Shown here: positions 11,892 through 21,264 of the stretch, piece by piece
Layout of the letters: every line of letters begins with the position of its first letter
How positions within the stretch are numbered: position 1 is the first letter of the stretch
From: Pusillimonas sp. DMV24BSW_D
GTDB taxonomy: Bacteria; Pseudomonadota; Gammaproteobacteria; Burkholderiales; Burkholderiaceae_B
Reading direction: 5' to 3'
NCBI RefSeq assembly: GCF_011388195.1
Contig: NZ_CP049990.1
Location: 1,674,001-1,738,000, forward strand
Length of the DNA: 64,000 nucleotides
The notes under the pieces: model-generated
Told to the model about the DNA's origin: nothing
Database searches by the model: none
What the model saw: only the letters and a program-made list of their open reading frames with translations
Position numbers and translations under genes: made by a program

Positions 11892-13268
11892 ATGGAATTA
11901 TCGTTCCTTGGGGCGGCAGGCACTGTTACCGGCTCGCGCCATTTGCTCGAATCCGGCGGTAAACGTGTCCTGGTCGATTGCGGGCTGTTTCAGGGGTTGA
12001 AGTTTTTACGTCAACGCAATTGGGCTCCTTTTCCGGTTGATCCGGCCGGCATCGATGCCGTTGTGCTGACTCACGCACACCTCGATCACTCGGGCTATTT
12101 GCCGCGCCTGGTGCGCGATGGTTTCAAAGGGCCAATTTATGCGTCACCGGCCACGCTGGAGTTGGCTCAGGTGCTACTGCTCGACAGTGCACACATTCAA
12201 GAGTCCGATGCAGAGTTCGCAAACAGGCATAACCTGTCTTCTCATGACCCGGCCCTGCCGCTTTACACAAGAAAAGACGCGCAACGTGCCATTGACTTGT
12301 TTCAGCCTCTTGAGCGTGATTCGTTTCACCCGATTGCCGGAAATATAAAGATCAAATTGCATCGGGCCGGGCACATATTGGGCGCGTCCATTGTGGAAGT
12401 GAAGTGGGATGGCCGTACCCTGGTATTTTCCGGTGATTTGGGTCGTTATAACGATCCGGTCATGCCTGATCCCGATCTTATCGAGCAAGCCGATTATCTC
12501 GTTCTGGAGTCCACGTACGGTGATCGCTCCCACGACTCAAGCCCCCCGGAGAGCGTGTTGGAAACATTGATCGTGCGCACTGCAGAGCGGGGCGGGACGG
12601 TTGTAATTCCTGCGTTTGCAGTCGGGCGAGTGCAACTGCTGCTTTATTATTTGTATCGTCTGCGCTCGCAACACCGGTTGCCGCAGAATATGCCCATTTA
12701 TCTCGATAGCCCTATGTCGGTCAGGGCTCAGGAAATTCATTGCGACTATCCGGGCGAACAGAAATTAACTAAAGCACAAGTGCGCGATGTTAATGCGGTG
12801 GCAACGCGTATTGAAAGTGTGGAAGAGTCCAAGGCTTTGGATACGTCAGTGATGCCGAAAATTATTATTTCGGCAAGCGGGATGGCGACGGGGGGGCGCG
12901 TTATTCACCATTTGAAACGCTATGCACCCGACCCCCGGTCGTCAGTTTTGTTCGCCGGTTATCAGGCGGCGGGAACGCGCGGCGCTAAAATGCTGGCTGG
13001 GGCCCAAACAATCAAAATTCACGGAGAGTATATTCCGGTGAAAGCGGAGCTTGATAATCTTTCCATGCTTTCAGCCCATGCCGATGCGAATGAGATTCTG
13101 CGTTGGTTAAATGGTTTTCGTCAGGCACCGTCTCATACTTTTCTGGTGCATGGCGAACCCGAGGCGGCGGACGCTTTACGTTGTCGTATTAAAGACGAGC
13201 TGGGCTGGCGGGTAAGAGCCGTTGAGCATCTTGAAAAAGTAGACTTGACGCATAACGAGCGAAGGTAA
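11892..13268 (+). CDS. Beta-CASP metallo-beta-lactamase-fold RNA-processing exonuclease-like protein
   Basis: A 458-residue hydrolase with a metallo-beta-lactamase core: GAAGTVTGSRHLL, the metal motif THAHLDHSGYLPRL, HRAGHILGA and FSGDLGRYNDPVM. The beta-CASP insert and C-terminal RMMBL segment follow (SASGMATGGRVIHHL, SAHADANEIL, FLVHGE). Such proteins (CPSF73/Ysh1-like) are predicted RNA endo/exonucleases. The start at 11892 has GGGGGAAAGG just upstream and begins exactly at the domain; an earlier ATG at 11868 would overlap kdsA. Its place between kdsA and eno is notable, because enolase is an RNA-degradosome partner in other proteobacteria. A functional link is inference only. Confidence 0.9.
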   Translation: MELSFLGAAGTVTGSRHLLESGGKRVLVDCGLFQGLKFLRQRNWAPFPVDPAGIDAVVLTHAHLDHSGYLPRLVRDGFKGPIYASPATLELAQVLLLDSAHIQESDAEFANRHNLSSHDPALPLYTRKDAQRAIDLFQPLERDSFHPIAGNIKIKLHRAGHILGASIVEVKWDGRTLVFSGDLGRYNDPVMPDPDLIEQADYLVLESTYGDRSHDSSPPESVLETLIVRTAERGGTVVIPAFAVGRVQLLLYYLYRLRSQHRLPQNMPIYLDSPMSVRAQEIHCDYPGEQKLTKAQVRDVNAVATRIESVEESKALDTSVMPKIIISASGMATGGRVIHHLKRYAPDPRSSVLFAGYQAAGTRGAKMLAGAQTIKIHGEYIPVKAELDNLSMLSAHADANEILRWLNGFRQAPSHTFLVHGEPEAADALRCRIKDELGWRVRAVEHLEKVDLTHNERR

Positions 13269-13290
13269 TGGGCATAGCCGGGCATCGCAG

Positions 13291-13296
13291 TACAAT
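13291..13296 (+). promoter_or_regulatory. Possible -10 element upstream of eno
   Basis: TACAAT lies about 50 bases before the eno start in the 77-base gap after the beta-CASP gene. No clear -35 is visible, so this is a weak call. Confidence 0.35.
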
Positions 13297-13306
13297 GCTT
13301 TTCTAA

Positions 13307-14632
<1,326 letters not shown>

Positions 14633-14643
14633 ACAACAGGTAT

Positions 14644-14661
14644 GCCCCCGAGCCCGGGGGC
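14644..14661 (+). other. GC-rich hairpin between eno and ftsB
   Basis: GCCCCCG (14644-14650) pairs with CGGGGGC (14655-14661) around a 4-base loop, without a T-run. It lies just before the AGGGAG ribosome site of ftsB, so it may be a weak attenuator or an mRNA 3'-end stabiliser for eno rather than a full terminator. Confidence 0.5.
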
Positions 14662-14676
14662 TGACAGGGAGCGGGC

Positions 14677-14964
14677 ATGCGATTGCTTCTGCTGGTGCTG
14701 GTGATACTGACCCTGGCGATTCAATATCCGTTGTGGTGGGGTAAAGACAGTTGGAGCCGGGTGGCGGAACTTGAGGCCCGAGTGGCCGAGCAGCAAGCCG
14801 AAAACGAAGCCCTTACGATGCGTAACAACGCTTTGGCAGCGGAGGTACACGATTTGCGAGCCGGAACGACGGCTGTTGAAGAGCGTGCGCGGTCGGAATT
14901 GGGGATGGTGAAAGAGGGTGACGTCTTTGTGCGTATTTTGCGTTCCGATACAGCTCCCCGTTGA
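14677..14964 (+). CDS. ftsB: Cell division protein FtsB
   Basis: A 95-residue bitopic inner-membrane protein: a short N-terminus, one membrane segment (about residues 2-20, rich in Leu/Val/Ile), then a heptad-like coiled coil (VAELEARVAEQQAENEAL) and the conserved ARSELGMVKEGDVFV end. FtsB joins FtsL and FtsQ in the divisome and helps activate septal wall synthesis. AGGGAG lies 6 bases before the ATG. The opposing TadE-like reading frame overlaps its last 152 bases, but FtsB is conserved to its end, so the overlap belongs to the other gene's tail. Confidence 0.95.
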   Translation: MRLLLLVLVILTLAIQYPLWWGKDSWSRVAELEARVAEQQAENEALTMRNNALAAEVHDLRAGTTAVEERARSELGMVKEGDVFVRILRSDTAPR

Positions 14965-15811
14965 CGCAGCTTACGTCTGAATCGGGTTCAGGATCAATGG
15001 ACCCATTATTGGTGTTCGGGGCGTTGGGGTTGGTTTCTGGAAAGCCTTCAATTGGTTTGTGTTGCGGGGTATGCGGCGCTGTTTTCAGATTGGTTTCAGC
15101 GTTTATTTCCGGTGAGGCCCCTTGCCAGGGTTCGCGGCTAACCTGTGTATGAATGGTGTCCGGCCAGAGTACAGGGTTGGATTGCATCACTACCTGTGCT
15201 TCCCGACGAATAATAAGTGGGCCTGGTGTCAGAGCGGATAAGCCCGGCACCAGCGGCGTGTATTGATACGTTAGCAACAGTGATAGGGTATTGGCCTGGA
15301 AAATGGTTTCGCCTGATTCCGGACCGATACCGTTTCCCCAACCGTTTTTCATGGCCTTCAAATGTTGTTCACGTTGATAACTATTGCGGATAGCCGGGTA
15401 ATTGAGCGTGTTGCCGGGCAAGTTTGCGGGGAAGTCGCTGAAAACGGCGGCGGATGGCGAACGAACTTGAATATGCCAGGGAGAAGCTTTCCCGCTTGGC
15501 GTAGCCTCATGCAAGGTGAGCGTACTTTGCTTGAACGCGTGGGCCATGGCAGAGGGATGGGCGTGGTGAATGCTGCCCGCTTTAGCGGCGCTGACAAGCG
15601 CCGCCCCGACAGCCTGACGTGTGTAAATCCAATGTGTTAGTTCGACCGCGCCAACTCCGGCAAGGATCATGGGTAACGTAATGAGCGAAAACTCGACCAT
15701 GCTCGCGCCCTTTTCATACCGCGCGTATGCGCGGTGTAATACGGCACTGTAAGTTGTTTTCAGGGGGCATCGACTTGAAGGTGGGATCAAAGCCGGGTTG
15801 ATTTTCGTCAT
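14813..15811 (-). CDS. TadE-like pseudopilin-domain protein with a long proline/asparagine-rich tail
   Basis: A 332-residue protein whose residues about 34-75 match a TadE-like domain: a prepilin-type start EKGASMVEFSL, then one hydrophobic helix and a small-residue segment (GAALVSAAKAGS). TadE proteins are minor pseudopilins of tight-adherence (Tad) pili. The middle part is unassigned. From about residue 220 it is rich in Pro, Asn, Glu and Thr, and the last 50 residues are read antisense to ftsB and look like a read-through tail (RRHPLSPSPIPTAH and similar). No other tad gene is in the window, so it is an orphan. A start further downstream is possible since the first 30 residues have no clear role. 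Confidence 0.7.
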   Translation of the reverse strand: MTKINPALIPPSSRCPLKTTYSAVLHRAYARYEKGASMVEFSLITLPMILAGVGAVELTHWIYTRQAVGAALVSAAKAGSIHHAHPSAMAHAFKQSTLTLHEATPSGKASPWHIQVRSPSAAVFSDFPANLPGNTLNYPAIRNSYQREQHLKAMKNGWGNGIGPESGETIFQANTLSLLLTYQYTPLVPGLSALTPGPLIIRREAQVVMQSNPVLWPDTIHTQVSREPWQGASPEINAETNLKTAPHTPQHKPIEGFPETNPNAPNTNNGSIDPEPDSDVSCVNGELYRNAKYAQRRHPLSPSPIPTAHALQQPSFRLANRVPPLPKRCYAS

Positions 15812-15869
15812 ACCCTTATTTTGGCTTTGCCTGAGATGGCTTGTCGATTGCGACTTCTACGGTAGGCGT

Positions 15870-16784
15870 TTAATGAATTGAGCGAGGGTGCGCATGCGCG
15901 CTGTCGGGATTGTGCGTAAACAAGCTTGCACAATCAACCGCATCGAATTGATAGGGTTTCCCGCAAAAATTGCACGAAACGTCGACCGTCTCACGCTCAG
16001 TCAGAATACTTTCCACTTCATCGCGCCCAAGCATACGCAGCATATTACCGACTCGTTCGCGGGTGCAGGGGCAGTGCCACCGTATGGATTGCGGCTCAAA
16101 AGTCAGTAACGTTTCTTCCCAGAAGAGACGTTTGATTATTGTGTCGACACCCAATTCGCGCAGCTCTTCGGGTTGTAAGGTATCGGCCAGCGTAACCGCG
16201 CGGTTCCATGATTCCTCTGAAGAGGCGTCTGCGTTGCCTCCGTGATCGGGCAGTTTTTGCAACAGCAAGCCACTACTGCTGTTTTCGTCGGCAGCCAGCC
16301 ACAGGCGGGTGTCAAGTTGTTCCGAGTGTTGCATATAGTGTTCGAGCACTTGTGCAACGGTTTCGCCTTCAAGCGGCACAATTCCCTGGTAAGGTTGCAA
16401 GTCGGTTGTGTTCTTGTCTGGATCCAAAATAACGCTGAAACGACCCTCACCTTGGGTGTTCAACAAACTTTGCAGTGATCCATTGTCGGGGATCTCGGCC
16501 CCTTCACGCAATGTGGCCGTCGCCCGAATTGTGAGATCGGCGTTGCACTCGACGACGATGAGCGAAACAGGGCCGTCGCCCTGTAATTGCAGTACCAGCG
16601 ACCCATTGAACTTGATGTTCGATGCCAATAAGACGGCCGCCGACATGAGCTCGCCCAATAAGTTACGAACGCAATCGGGCAGATGCTGATGGGCCATGCC
16701 GGTTTGCCAGGCCTGGGTTAACCGAACCGCCTGAATGCGGGTGCTGTTGTCTTGAAACAGGTATTTTTTAAGAAGGTCGCTCAT
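15870..16784 (-). CDS. hslO: Redox-regulated chaperone Hsp33
   Basis: A roughly 304-residue cytoplasmic holdase chaperone activated by oxidation. The N-terminal domain begins with SDLLKKYLFQDNSTRIQAVRL. The C-terminal redox switch is intact: a CPC pair near WHCPCTRERV and a CNFC pair in SCNFCGKPY bind zinc when reduced and form disulfides under oxidative stress. The start at 16784 matches the usual family N-terminus; an in-frame ATG 9 bases upstream (16793) is the alternative, and neither has a strong ribosome site. It lies between the TadE-like gene and the gamma-carbonic anhydrase gene on the same strand. Confidence 0.95.
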   Translation of the reverse strand: MSDLLKKYLFQDNSTRIQAVRLTQAWQTGMAHQHLPDCVRNLLGELMSAAVLLASNIKFNGSLVLQLQGDGPVSLIVVECNADLTIRATATLREGAEIPDNGSLQSLLNTQGEGRFSVILDPDKNTTDLQPYQGIVPLEGETVAQVLEHYMQHSEQLDTRLWLAADENSSSGLLLQKLPDHGGNADASSEESWNRAVTLADTLQPEELRELGVDTIIKRLFWEETLLTFEPQSIRWHCPCTRERVGNMLRMLGRDEVESILTERETVDVSCNFCGKPYQFDAVDCASLFTHNPDSAHAHPRSIH

Positions 16785-16821
16785 GCCGACCATTTTAGCT
16801 TATTGGGGCGTTGAGCAGGCT

Positions 16822-17343
16822 TTACGCCAGCCTGACCAGATCGCGCTTGTACTCATGGCCGCGATCGATATAGTGCTGCGTGTTGGCATGCATTGTCTGG
16901 ATTTCTTCGTCGCTCAGTTGGCGTAGGATTTTCCCGACACCCACAACCAGTGAGCCATCGGGAATTTCACGGCCCTCTGGAATAATGGCGCCGGCGCCAA
17001 TCAGGCAGTTTCTTCCCACAACAGCATGGTTCAATACGATGGCCTGCATGCCGATAAGCGCCCCATCTTGTATTGTGCAGCCGTGCAGCATGGCTTGATG
17101 CCCCACCGTAACACGACGCCCGATATTCAAGGGTACGCCTTCATCAACGTGTAGTACGCTGCCTTCCTGAACATTGCTTCCCTCGCCGATGGTAATGCGT
17201 GCGTTGTCGCCGCGAATGGCAACGTTCGACCAAATACTGACGCCGGCAGCCAGGTGAACGTCGCCGATGATATCGGCGCTGTCGAAAATGAATGTGTCCG
17301 GGTCAATGTGGGGTGTCAGGTTTTTGAATTGGTAGATAGGCAT
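16822..17343 (-). CDS. Gamma-carbonic anhydrase family protein (YrdA/PaaY-like)
   Basis: A 173-residue left-handed beta-helix protein built from hexapeptide repeats such as IGEGSN, IGRRVT and IGAGAI. The metal-binding histidines of gamma-class carbonic anhydrases appear in VLHVDEG and in VGHQAMLHGC. Family members hydrate CO2 or act as thioesterases near CoA metabolism (PaaY), and many have no proven activity. It follows the truncated acyl-CoA-synthetase-like gene by 22 bases on the same strand, suggesting co-transcription. Confidence 0.9.
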   Translation of the reverse strand: MPIYQFKNLTPHIDPDTFIFDSADIIGDVHLAAGVSIWSNVAIRGDNARITIGEGSNVQEGSVLHVDEGVPLNIGRRVTVGHQAMLHGCTIQDGALIGMQAIVLNHAVVGRNCLIGAGAIIPEGREIPDGSLVVGVGKILRQLSDEEIQTMHANTQHYIDRGHEYKRDLVRLA

Positions 17344-17365
17344 GGTTACAACAATGGAAAAGGTG

Positions 17366-18739
17366 TCAAAGGCTTAATGATACCGAACCATTGCGCTTTG
17401 CAGTTACGTGGCTTTCATTGTTTGAGTGATGCCCAACATACCAGAAATACCCATCGCGATCGATACGCGCGCATTCGCCCGTGAGATACCAGTCGCGCAG
17501 AAATGTTTGCTGGGTTGATGTGTCATCTTGCCAGTAACCCAGAAATAATGCCGGATCGGGAAAACCGTGGATGTCGTATCTGTTGACGGCTATTTGCCCG
17601 CTGACGCCGGCCGGACATGGGCGCCCGGCGTCGTCGAGTACGGTGACTAAATGGCCTGGAAAAGCTTTGCCCATACTGCCTGGGCGCGCGGGCCAGCGAA
17701 CATGGCTATGGCCGATAATATAGGGTGCTTCGGTTTGCCCGTATACATGGTTTGGCGTTAACCCAAGCGTGTTTTCACACCATTCATGGACTTGTTCAGA
17801 GGGGTGTTCGCCGGTTGACATAATTGCCCGCACCGACAGACCGTTGAAATCGGCGTGGGGCTCTTCCATCACGGCCCGCAGCGATGAGTAGGGCAGGCTG
17901 ACATTTGTCACTTTGTATTTTTGCAGGCATTCAATGGTTTGCCGGGTGGACAAATGGCCGTCAAGCGCGACAATCGGGCGACCGAAATACAGGCAGGGCA
18001 GCAACCCCCCTAAAAGACCGTCGATATGAGTCCAATAATGTTGCGTCCAGAAAATATCTTTGGACTGCGGAAACCAATTCTGCGATGCGACGAACCCGGG
18101 TAAGACGCCAATTAATGCGCTATGCGGTAAAACAACCCCCTTCAGGGTGGGTGTGGGGCCGATGGGATAGAGCAAAAAGGCCGGACTGGAGGAGAGCGTG
18201 GGGGCGACGTGCAAGTCGCTGTTCTGACGGGCCAGCAGGCTGCTCCACGATAGTGTTAACTCGTGCTGGAAACCGAAACTGATAATCTGGCTGAGCCCGG
18301 GATATTGACCATATGCTTGCAGGATGCCGGGTGCATGAGGCATATCTATGATGGCCGCCCGGGCCTGGGCGTGACTCAGGCGTTCGGTGACCTGTTTAGC
18401 GTTAAGAATAGTGGGAATTGGTACAACAATTGCACCAACTGCAAGAATTGCCATGCAGGCGGTAATGTATTCGGGTGATTGGCCCATGGCCACTGCAACC
18501 CGGTCACCGCGGCCGATACCCATTTTCAGCAGGCCATTAGCCAGTTTGCCCGTGGTTTCGGCCAGTTGGCCAAAAGTACGCACGGCTGTCTCGCCGAACT
18601 CGTTTTCGGCAAATACCGCAGGGCGACGCCCTTCCAGCGTATTGGATGCCCATCGCAAAAGGCAATATTGCGCAATATTAAACTGTGATGGAACAAGCCA
18701 ACGGAATGATGAGTACAGCTCCGGATACTGGTCGTTCAT
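17366..18739 (-). CDS. Truncated acyl-CoA-synthetase-like protein (AMP-binding fold), probable pseudoenzyme or decaying gene
   Basis: About 457 residues resemble the N-terminal domain of benzoate/acyl-CoA ligases (opening RPAVFAENEFGE, GRGDRVAVAMGQSPEY, HYWTHIDGLLGGLLPCLYFG, YGQTEAPYIIG). Two hallmarks are missing. The P-loop, normally like TSGTTGxPKG, reads YPIGPTPTLKG. The protein stops just after DGYFWYVG, where the hinge and the entire C-terminal domain with the catalytic lysine should follow; active relatives are about 540 residues. Only 22 bases separate the stop from the next gene, so no remnant remains. The frame is otherwise clean, so it may be a stable non-catalytic protein. ATG 18739 is chosen over a TTG at 18757 (GGA 6 bases upstream). 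Confidence 0.75.
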   Translation of the reverse strand: MNDQYPELYSSFRWLVPSQFNIAQYCLLRWASNTLEGRRPAVFAENEFGETAVRTFGQLAETTGKLANGLLKMGIGRGDRVAVAMGQSPEYITACMAILAVGAIVVPIPTILNAKQVTERLSHAQARAAIIDMPHAPGILQAYGQYPGLSQIISFGFQHELTLSWSSLLARQNSDLHVAPTLSSSPAFLLYPIGPTPTLKGVVLPHSALIGVLPGFVASQNWFPQSKDIFWTQHYWTHIDGLLGGLLPCLYFGRPIVALDGHLSTRQTIECLQKYKVTNVSLPYSSLRAVMEEPHADFNGLSVRAIMSTGEHPSEQVHEWCENTLGLTPNHVYGQTEAPYIIGHSHVRWPARPGSMGKAFPGHLVTVLDDAGRPCPAGVSGQIAVNRYDIHGFPDPALFLGYWQDDTSTQQTFLRDWYLTGECARIDRDGYFWYVGHHSNNESHVTAKRNGSVSLSL

Positions 18740-18860
18740 AGGTGTCCGATAAATCAACGGCGCGCACTACTGGCGCGGTAGCTGTGTTACCGGTGCAAGC
18801 ATGAACGAAGCAGGCTATCTATGCAACGATTTATTGTTACAAAGCCTCAAAGGCTAGGGT

Positions 18861-19337
18861 TTACACTGATATGAGCCGTGTTCCAAGTATTCGATCGTGA
18901 AGGAACTGGCGGTCCGGGTCGAACCACGTCCAGATGAAAAGGGTAAAAGGTGCAAATACAATCAGTAGATCGGTGGAGGGGTAGCCCGTAATGCGGCTTA
19001 GCCCTTGAATAAGAAGGATTGCAATAAGGGGAATTGGCCAGGCCAAAACATAACGGAGTATCAATCGTCCGACGGTAGGAGGCAGGCCGTTTTTGTCGAT
19101 TAGGCGGATATTCCAGGTTTTCATCGGCAAGGTTTGGCCTTTGTATTTCCAAGACAATACAAAGTAAATACCGATAGCGAGAAAAAGCGCGACTTGTCTT
19201 TCGTGCCGGAACATAAGCCCGCTTCGGCTCTGGGTTAACGTGTCGAATAGATAACTGGCCAGAAAAACCACGGCAAAAAGCAACACGCCTTCGTACATCA
19301 TGCTGGAAAAACGGCGCCAACGACTGGGCGTGTTCAT
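18861..19337 (-). CDS. RDD family membrane protein
   Basis: A 158-residue protein with three to four hydrophobic segments. The family signature near the start (PSRWRRFSSMMYEGVLLF), the charged WKYKGQTLPMKTWNIRL stretch and the closing HDRILGTRLI motif identify the RDD family, whose members are small inner-membrane proteins with poorly defined roles, some linked to sodium/proton antiport. ATG 19337 is preferred, since upstream residues carry no similarity. No ribosome site is convincing. It follows no obvious operon partner; the next gene downstream is the truncated acyl-CoA-synthetase-like gene about 120 bases away. Confidence 0.85.
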   Translation of the reverse strand: MNTPSRWRRFSSMMYEGVLLFAVVFLASYLFDTLTQSRSGLMFRHERQVALFLAIGIYFVLSWKYKGQTLPMKTWNIRLIDKNGLPPTVGRLILRYVLAWPIPLIAILLIQGLSRITGYPSTDLLIVFAPFTLFIWTWFDPDRQFLHDRILGTRLISV

Positions 19338-19461
19338 GCTATTGGGGTAGTGTGATTCACGGGATGTTTTTTGCATTGCGCAACTAAATAAGTAGTTCAA
19401 ACGTTCAGGAAAACGTCATTATCACCCAATAAATTGCCTGGAATGTGTCGTTAAGTTATAA

Positions 19462-19485
19462 AAAAAGCCGCTTGCGCGGCTTTTT
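19462..19485 (-). terminator. Rho-independent terminator of the 64-residue protein gene
   Basis: AAAGCCGC pairs with GCGGCTTT around TTGC, and on the minus strand a run of seven T follows the stem. It lies 50 bases after the small gene's stop. Confidence 0.85.
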
Positions 19486-19534
19486 GGAACCTGCTTCGTT
19501 TCGCAGCGGGTTCTTGCAATACGTTGGGGCCTAA

Positions 19535-19729
19535 TTAAGCAGCCGATTCAACGTTGCGGCTAGGAGCAACATTTACCGTCGTTGCCTTGTTAACATTACC
19601 ACCCAGCTTGGTGAACAGCTTCTTCAGTGCACGACCGGGGCGGAAGCGGTTTTGCTCCTCAATGGCGGCTTGCATCAGTTGGCGCTCAAGTTCATCGGTA
19701 AGACGGATATCGCTGTGTAGTTTGTTCAT
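19535..19729 (-). CDS. Small uncharacterised protein, 64 residues, strongly promoted
   Basis: The protein begins MNKLHSDIRLTDELERQLMQ; I do not recognise its family. It is soluble-looking, with no signal peptide or membrane segment. Residues 9-25 could form an acidic helix (RLTDELERQLMQAAIEEQ), followed by a basic stretch (RFRPGRALKKLFTKLGG) and a polar tail ending NVESAA. It has a near-ideal promoter (19780-19808), an AGAGAGG ribosome site 7 bases before the ATG, and a clean terminator, so it is a highly expressed single-gene unit. It is not ribosomal protein S21. A nucleic-acid or protein-binding role is a guess from charge only. Confidence 0.75.
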   Translation of the reverse strand: MNKLHSDIRLTDELERQLMQAAIEEQNRFRPGRALKKLFTKLGGNVNKATTVNVAPSRNVESAA

Positions 19730-19779
19730 AACTGGCCTCTCTTTCGTAAAAATTGAACGTTTCGTTCAGGGTTAACCCT

Positions 19780-19808
19780 ATTATAGGGAAAACCCTAGGA
19801 AAGTGCAA
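19780..19808 (-). promoter_or_regulatory. Strong sigma70 promoter of the small-protein gene
   Basis: On the minus strand TTGCAC (19803-19808) and a perfect TATAAT (19780-19785) are separated by exactly 17 bases. The start of transcription would fall near 19773, leaving a leader of about 44 bases. Confidence 0.8.
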
Positions 19809-19885
19809 GCCTAGTTGTTGCGTTGCATAAAAAAGGCGTTCCGAGGTGCAATTTGTGTTTTTAAAACTACAGTGTATGCGCTTCT

Positions 19886-21250
19886 TTAGGTTCGGTATTG
19901 GTCTTTCACAATATCAAAACCGAATAACCGGCAATCTAGTGCTCCATTATGGAGTGGGTAGCGCTTAAGAGGTTTGAGCCGCATTTTTTGTGGCAGTGCG
20001 AGGTCATTTGAAATAATGTGTACATGCCACCCATCGTAATGCTGCTTCAGGTTGCTCGCCCATTCCTGCCAGAGCGTTAAAGCTTCGTCGGGAAGGCGCT
20101 CGCCGTAAGGCGGGTTGGTGACCAACCAACCGTTGCCGGCGGGCGGAATGACATTGCGTGCGTCGGCTACCTCAAATCGAATTGTATCGGGCGCCAGTCG
20201 GGCTCGATCTTGATTTTGCTGCGCTGCGGCAATAGCTTGCGGGTCGACATCTGTTCCCACAAGAGGCGTTTCAAGATGCGTACGAATGGCGTCACGGGCT
20301 TCGTCTTTGATGTCTCGCCAGTGCCGGAACGGATGGTCGCGTAGACGTTCAAAAGCAAAAGGGCGCCAGATGCCGGGCGGCACACCCAAGGCAATCCACG
20401 CCGCTTCGATCATAATCGTGCCGCTGCCGCAGAATGGGTCCAACAAGGGAGCATCCGGATTCCAGCCCGATAGTGCAAGTAGGCCGGCAGCCAGGTTTTC
20501 GCGAATGGGGGCTTCGCCTTTATCCAGTCGCCAGCCTCGCTTGAACAACGATTCGCCTGATGTGTCCAAATAGAGGGTGGCCGAGGTTTCGTCGAGGAAA
20601 AGGTGGACGCGGGCGTCGGGACGGACAGTGTCAATACTGGGTCGTTCCCCTTCCTGATCACGCAGGCGGTCGCAAATGGCGTCTTTTGTGCGCAGGTTGC
20701 AAAATTGCAGGCTTTTCATCGGGCTTCGAATAGCCGAGGTGTCCACCCGAAGTGTTTGTTCAGCGCCAAACCAGCGTTCCCACGGCGTGTGGTAGGCCAG
20801 ATCGAAGATATCTTCCTCGTGGCGAACCGGCGCATGGGAAAGTTGAACCAAAACGCGTGTGGCCAGCCGGGAAAAGAGGTTAATGCGCATGACGCCCGTC
20901 CAGTCTGTTTTTAACCGACAGCCTGCGCGGTCGGCTTCAGCCGACTCGAAACCCAGGGCTTGCAACTCCATAGACAAGGGCAATTCAAGACCGTGCGGGC
21001 AAGGAACAAAAACCTGATAGACCTGGGCCTGTTTCACGAAGGGCTTACGTTCATGCTTGCGTGAGGGGGCTTTCTCTTTTTCTTGCGGCACCACCGGCGC
21101 AGGTGTCGCATACTTCTGTTTTGTGATTTCCTGTTGCGCCACATGGCGTGCCCGCGCACCACTGCGCCTGCGGGGTTTGCCTGCATCTTCCTGGTGCTGA
21201 GCGGGTTTGCGTTGTAGCGTTAATGTTTTCTTTTTTGACGTGTCGGTCAT
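19886..21250 (-). CDS. rlmL: 23S rRNA guanine-N2 methyltransferase, RlmL-like (THUMP domain)
   Basis: A 454-residue class I SAM-dependent RNA methyltransferase. The first 70 residues are a basic, low-complexity extension. A THUMP-containing segment follows (about 80-240), then the methyltransferase domain with DPFCGSGTIMIEAAW as SAM motif and NPPYGERL as catalytic NPPY motif near residue 377. In E. coli the homologous part of the RlmKL fusion makes m2G2445 in 23S rRNA; here the RlmK half is absent, as usual in beta-proteobacteria. Position is just downstream of hemJ on the same strand. Confidence 0.9.
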   Translation of the reverse strand: MTDTSKKKTLTLQRKPAQHQEDAGKPRRRSGARARHVAQQEITKQKYATPAPVVPQEKEKAPSRKHERKPFVKQAQVYQVFVPCPHGLELPLSMELQALGFESAEADRAGCRLKTDWTGVMRINLFSRLATRVLVQLSHAPVRHEEDIFDLAYHTPWERWFGAEQTLRVDTSAIRSPMKSLQFCNLRTKDAICDRLRDQEGERPSIDTVRPDARVHLFLDETSATLYLDTSGESLFKRGWRLDKGEAPIRENLAAGLLALSGWNPDAPLLDPFCGSGTIMIEAAWIALGVPPGIWRPFAFERLRDHPFRHWRDIKDEARDAIRTHLETPLVGTDVDPQAIAAAQQNQDRARLAPDTIRFEVADARNVIPPAGNGWLVTNPPYGERLPDEALTLWQEWASNLKQHYDGWHVHIISNDLALPQKMRLKPLKRYPLHNGALDCRLFGFDIVKDQYRT

Positions 21251-21264
21251 GGGGCGGCCCGAGG

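Noticed and set aside
19535..19729. Small gene as ribosomal protein S21
   Set aside because: Its size and strong promoter suggested rpsU, but the residue pattern does not match S21.
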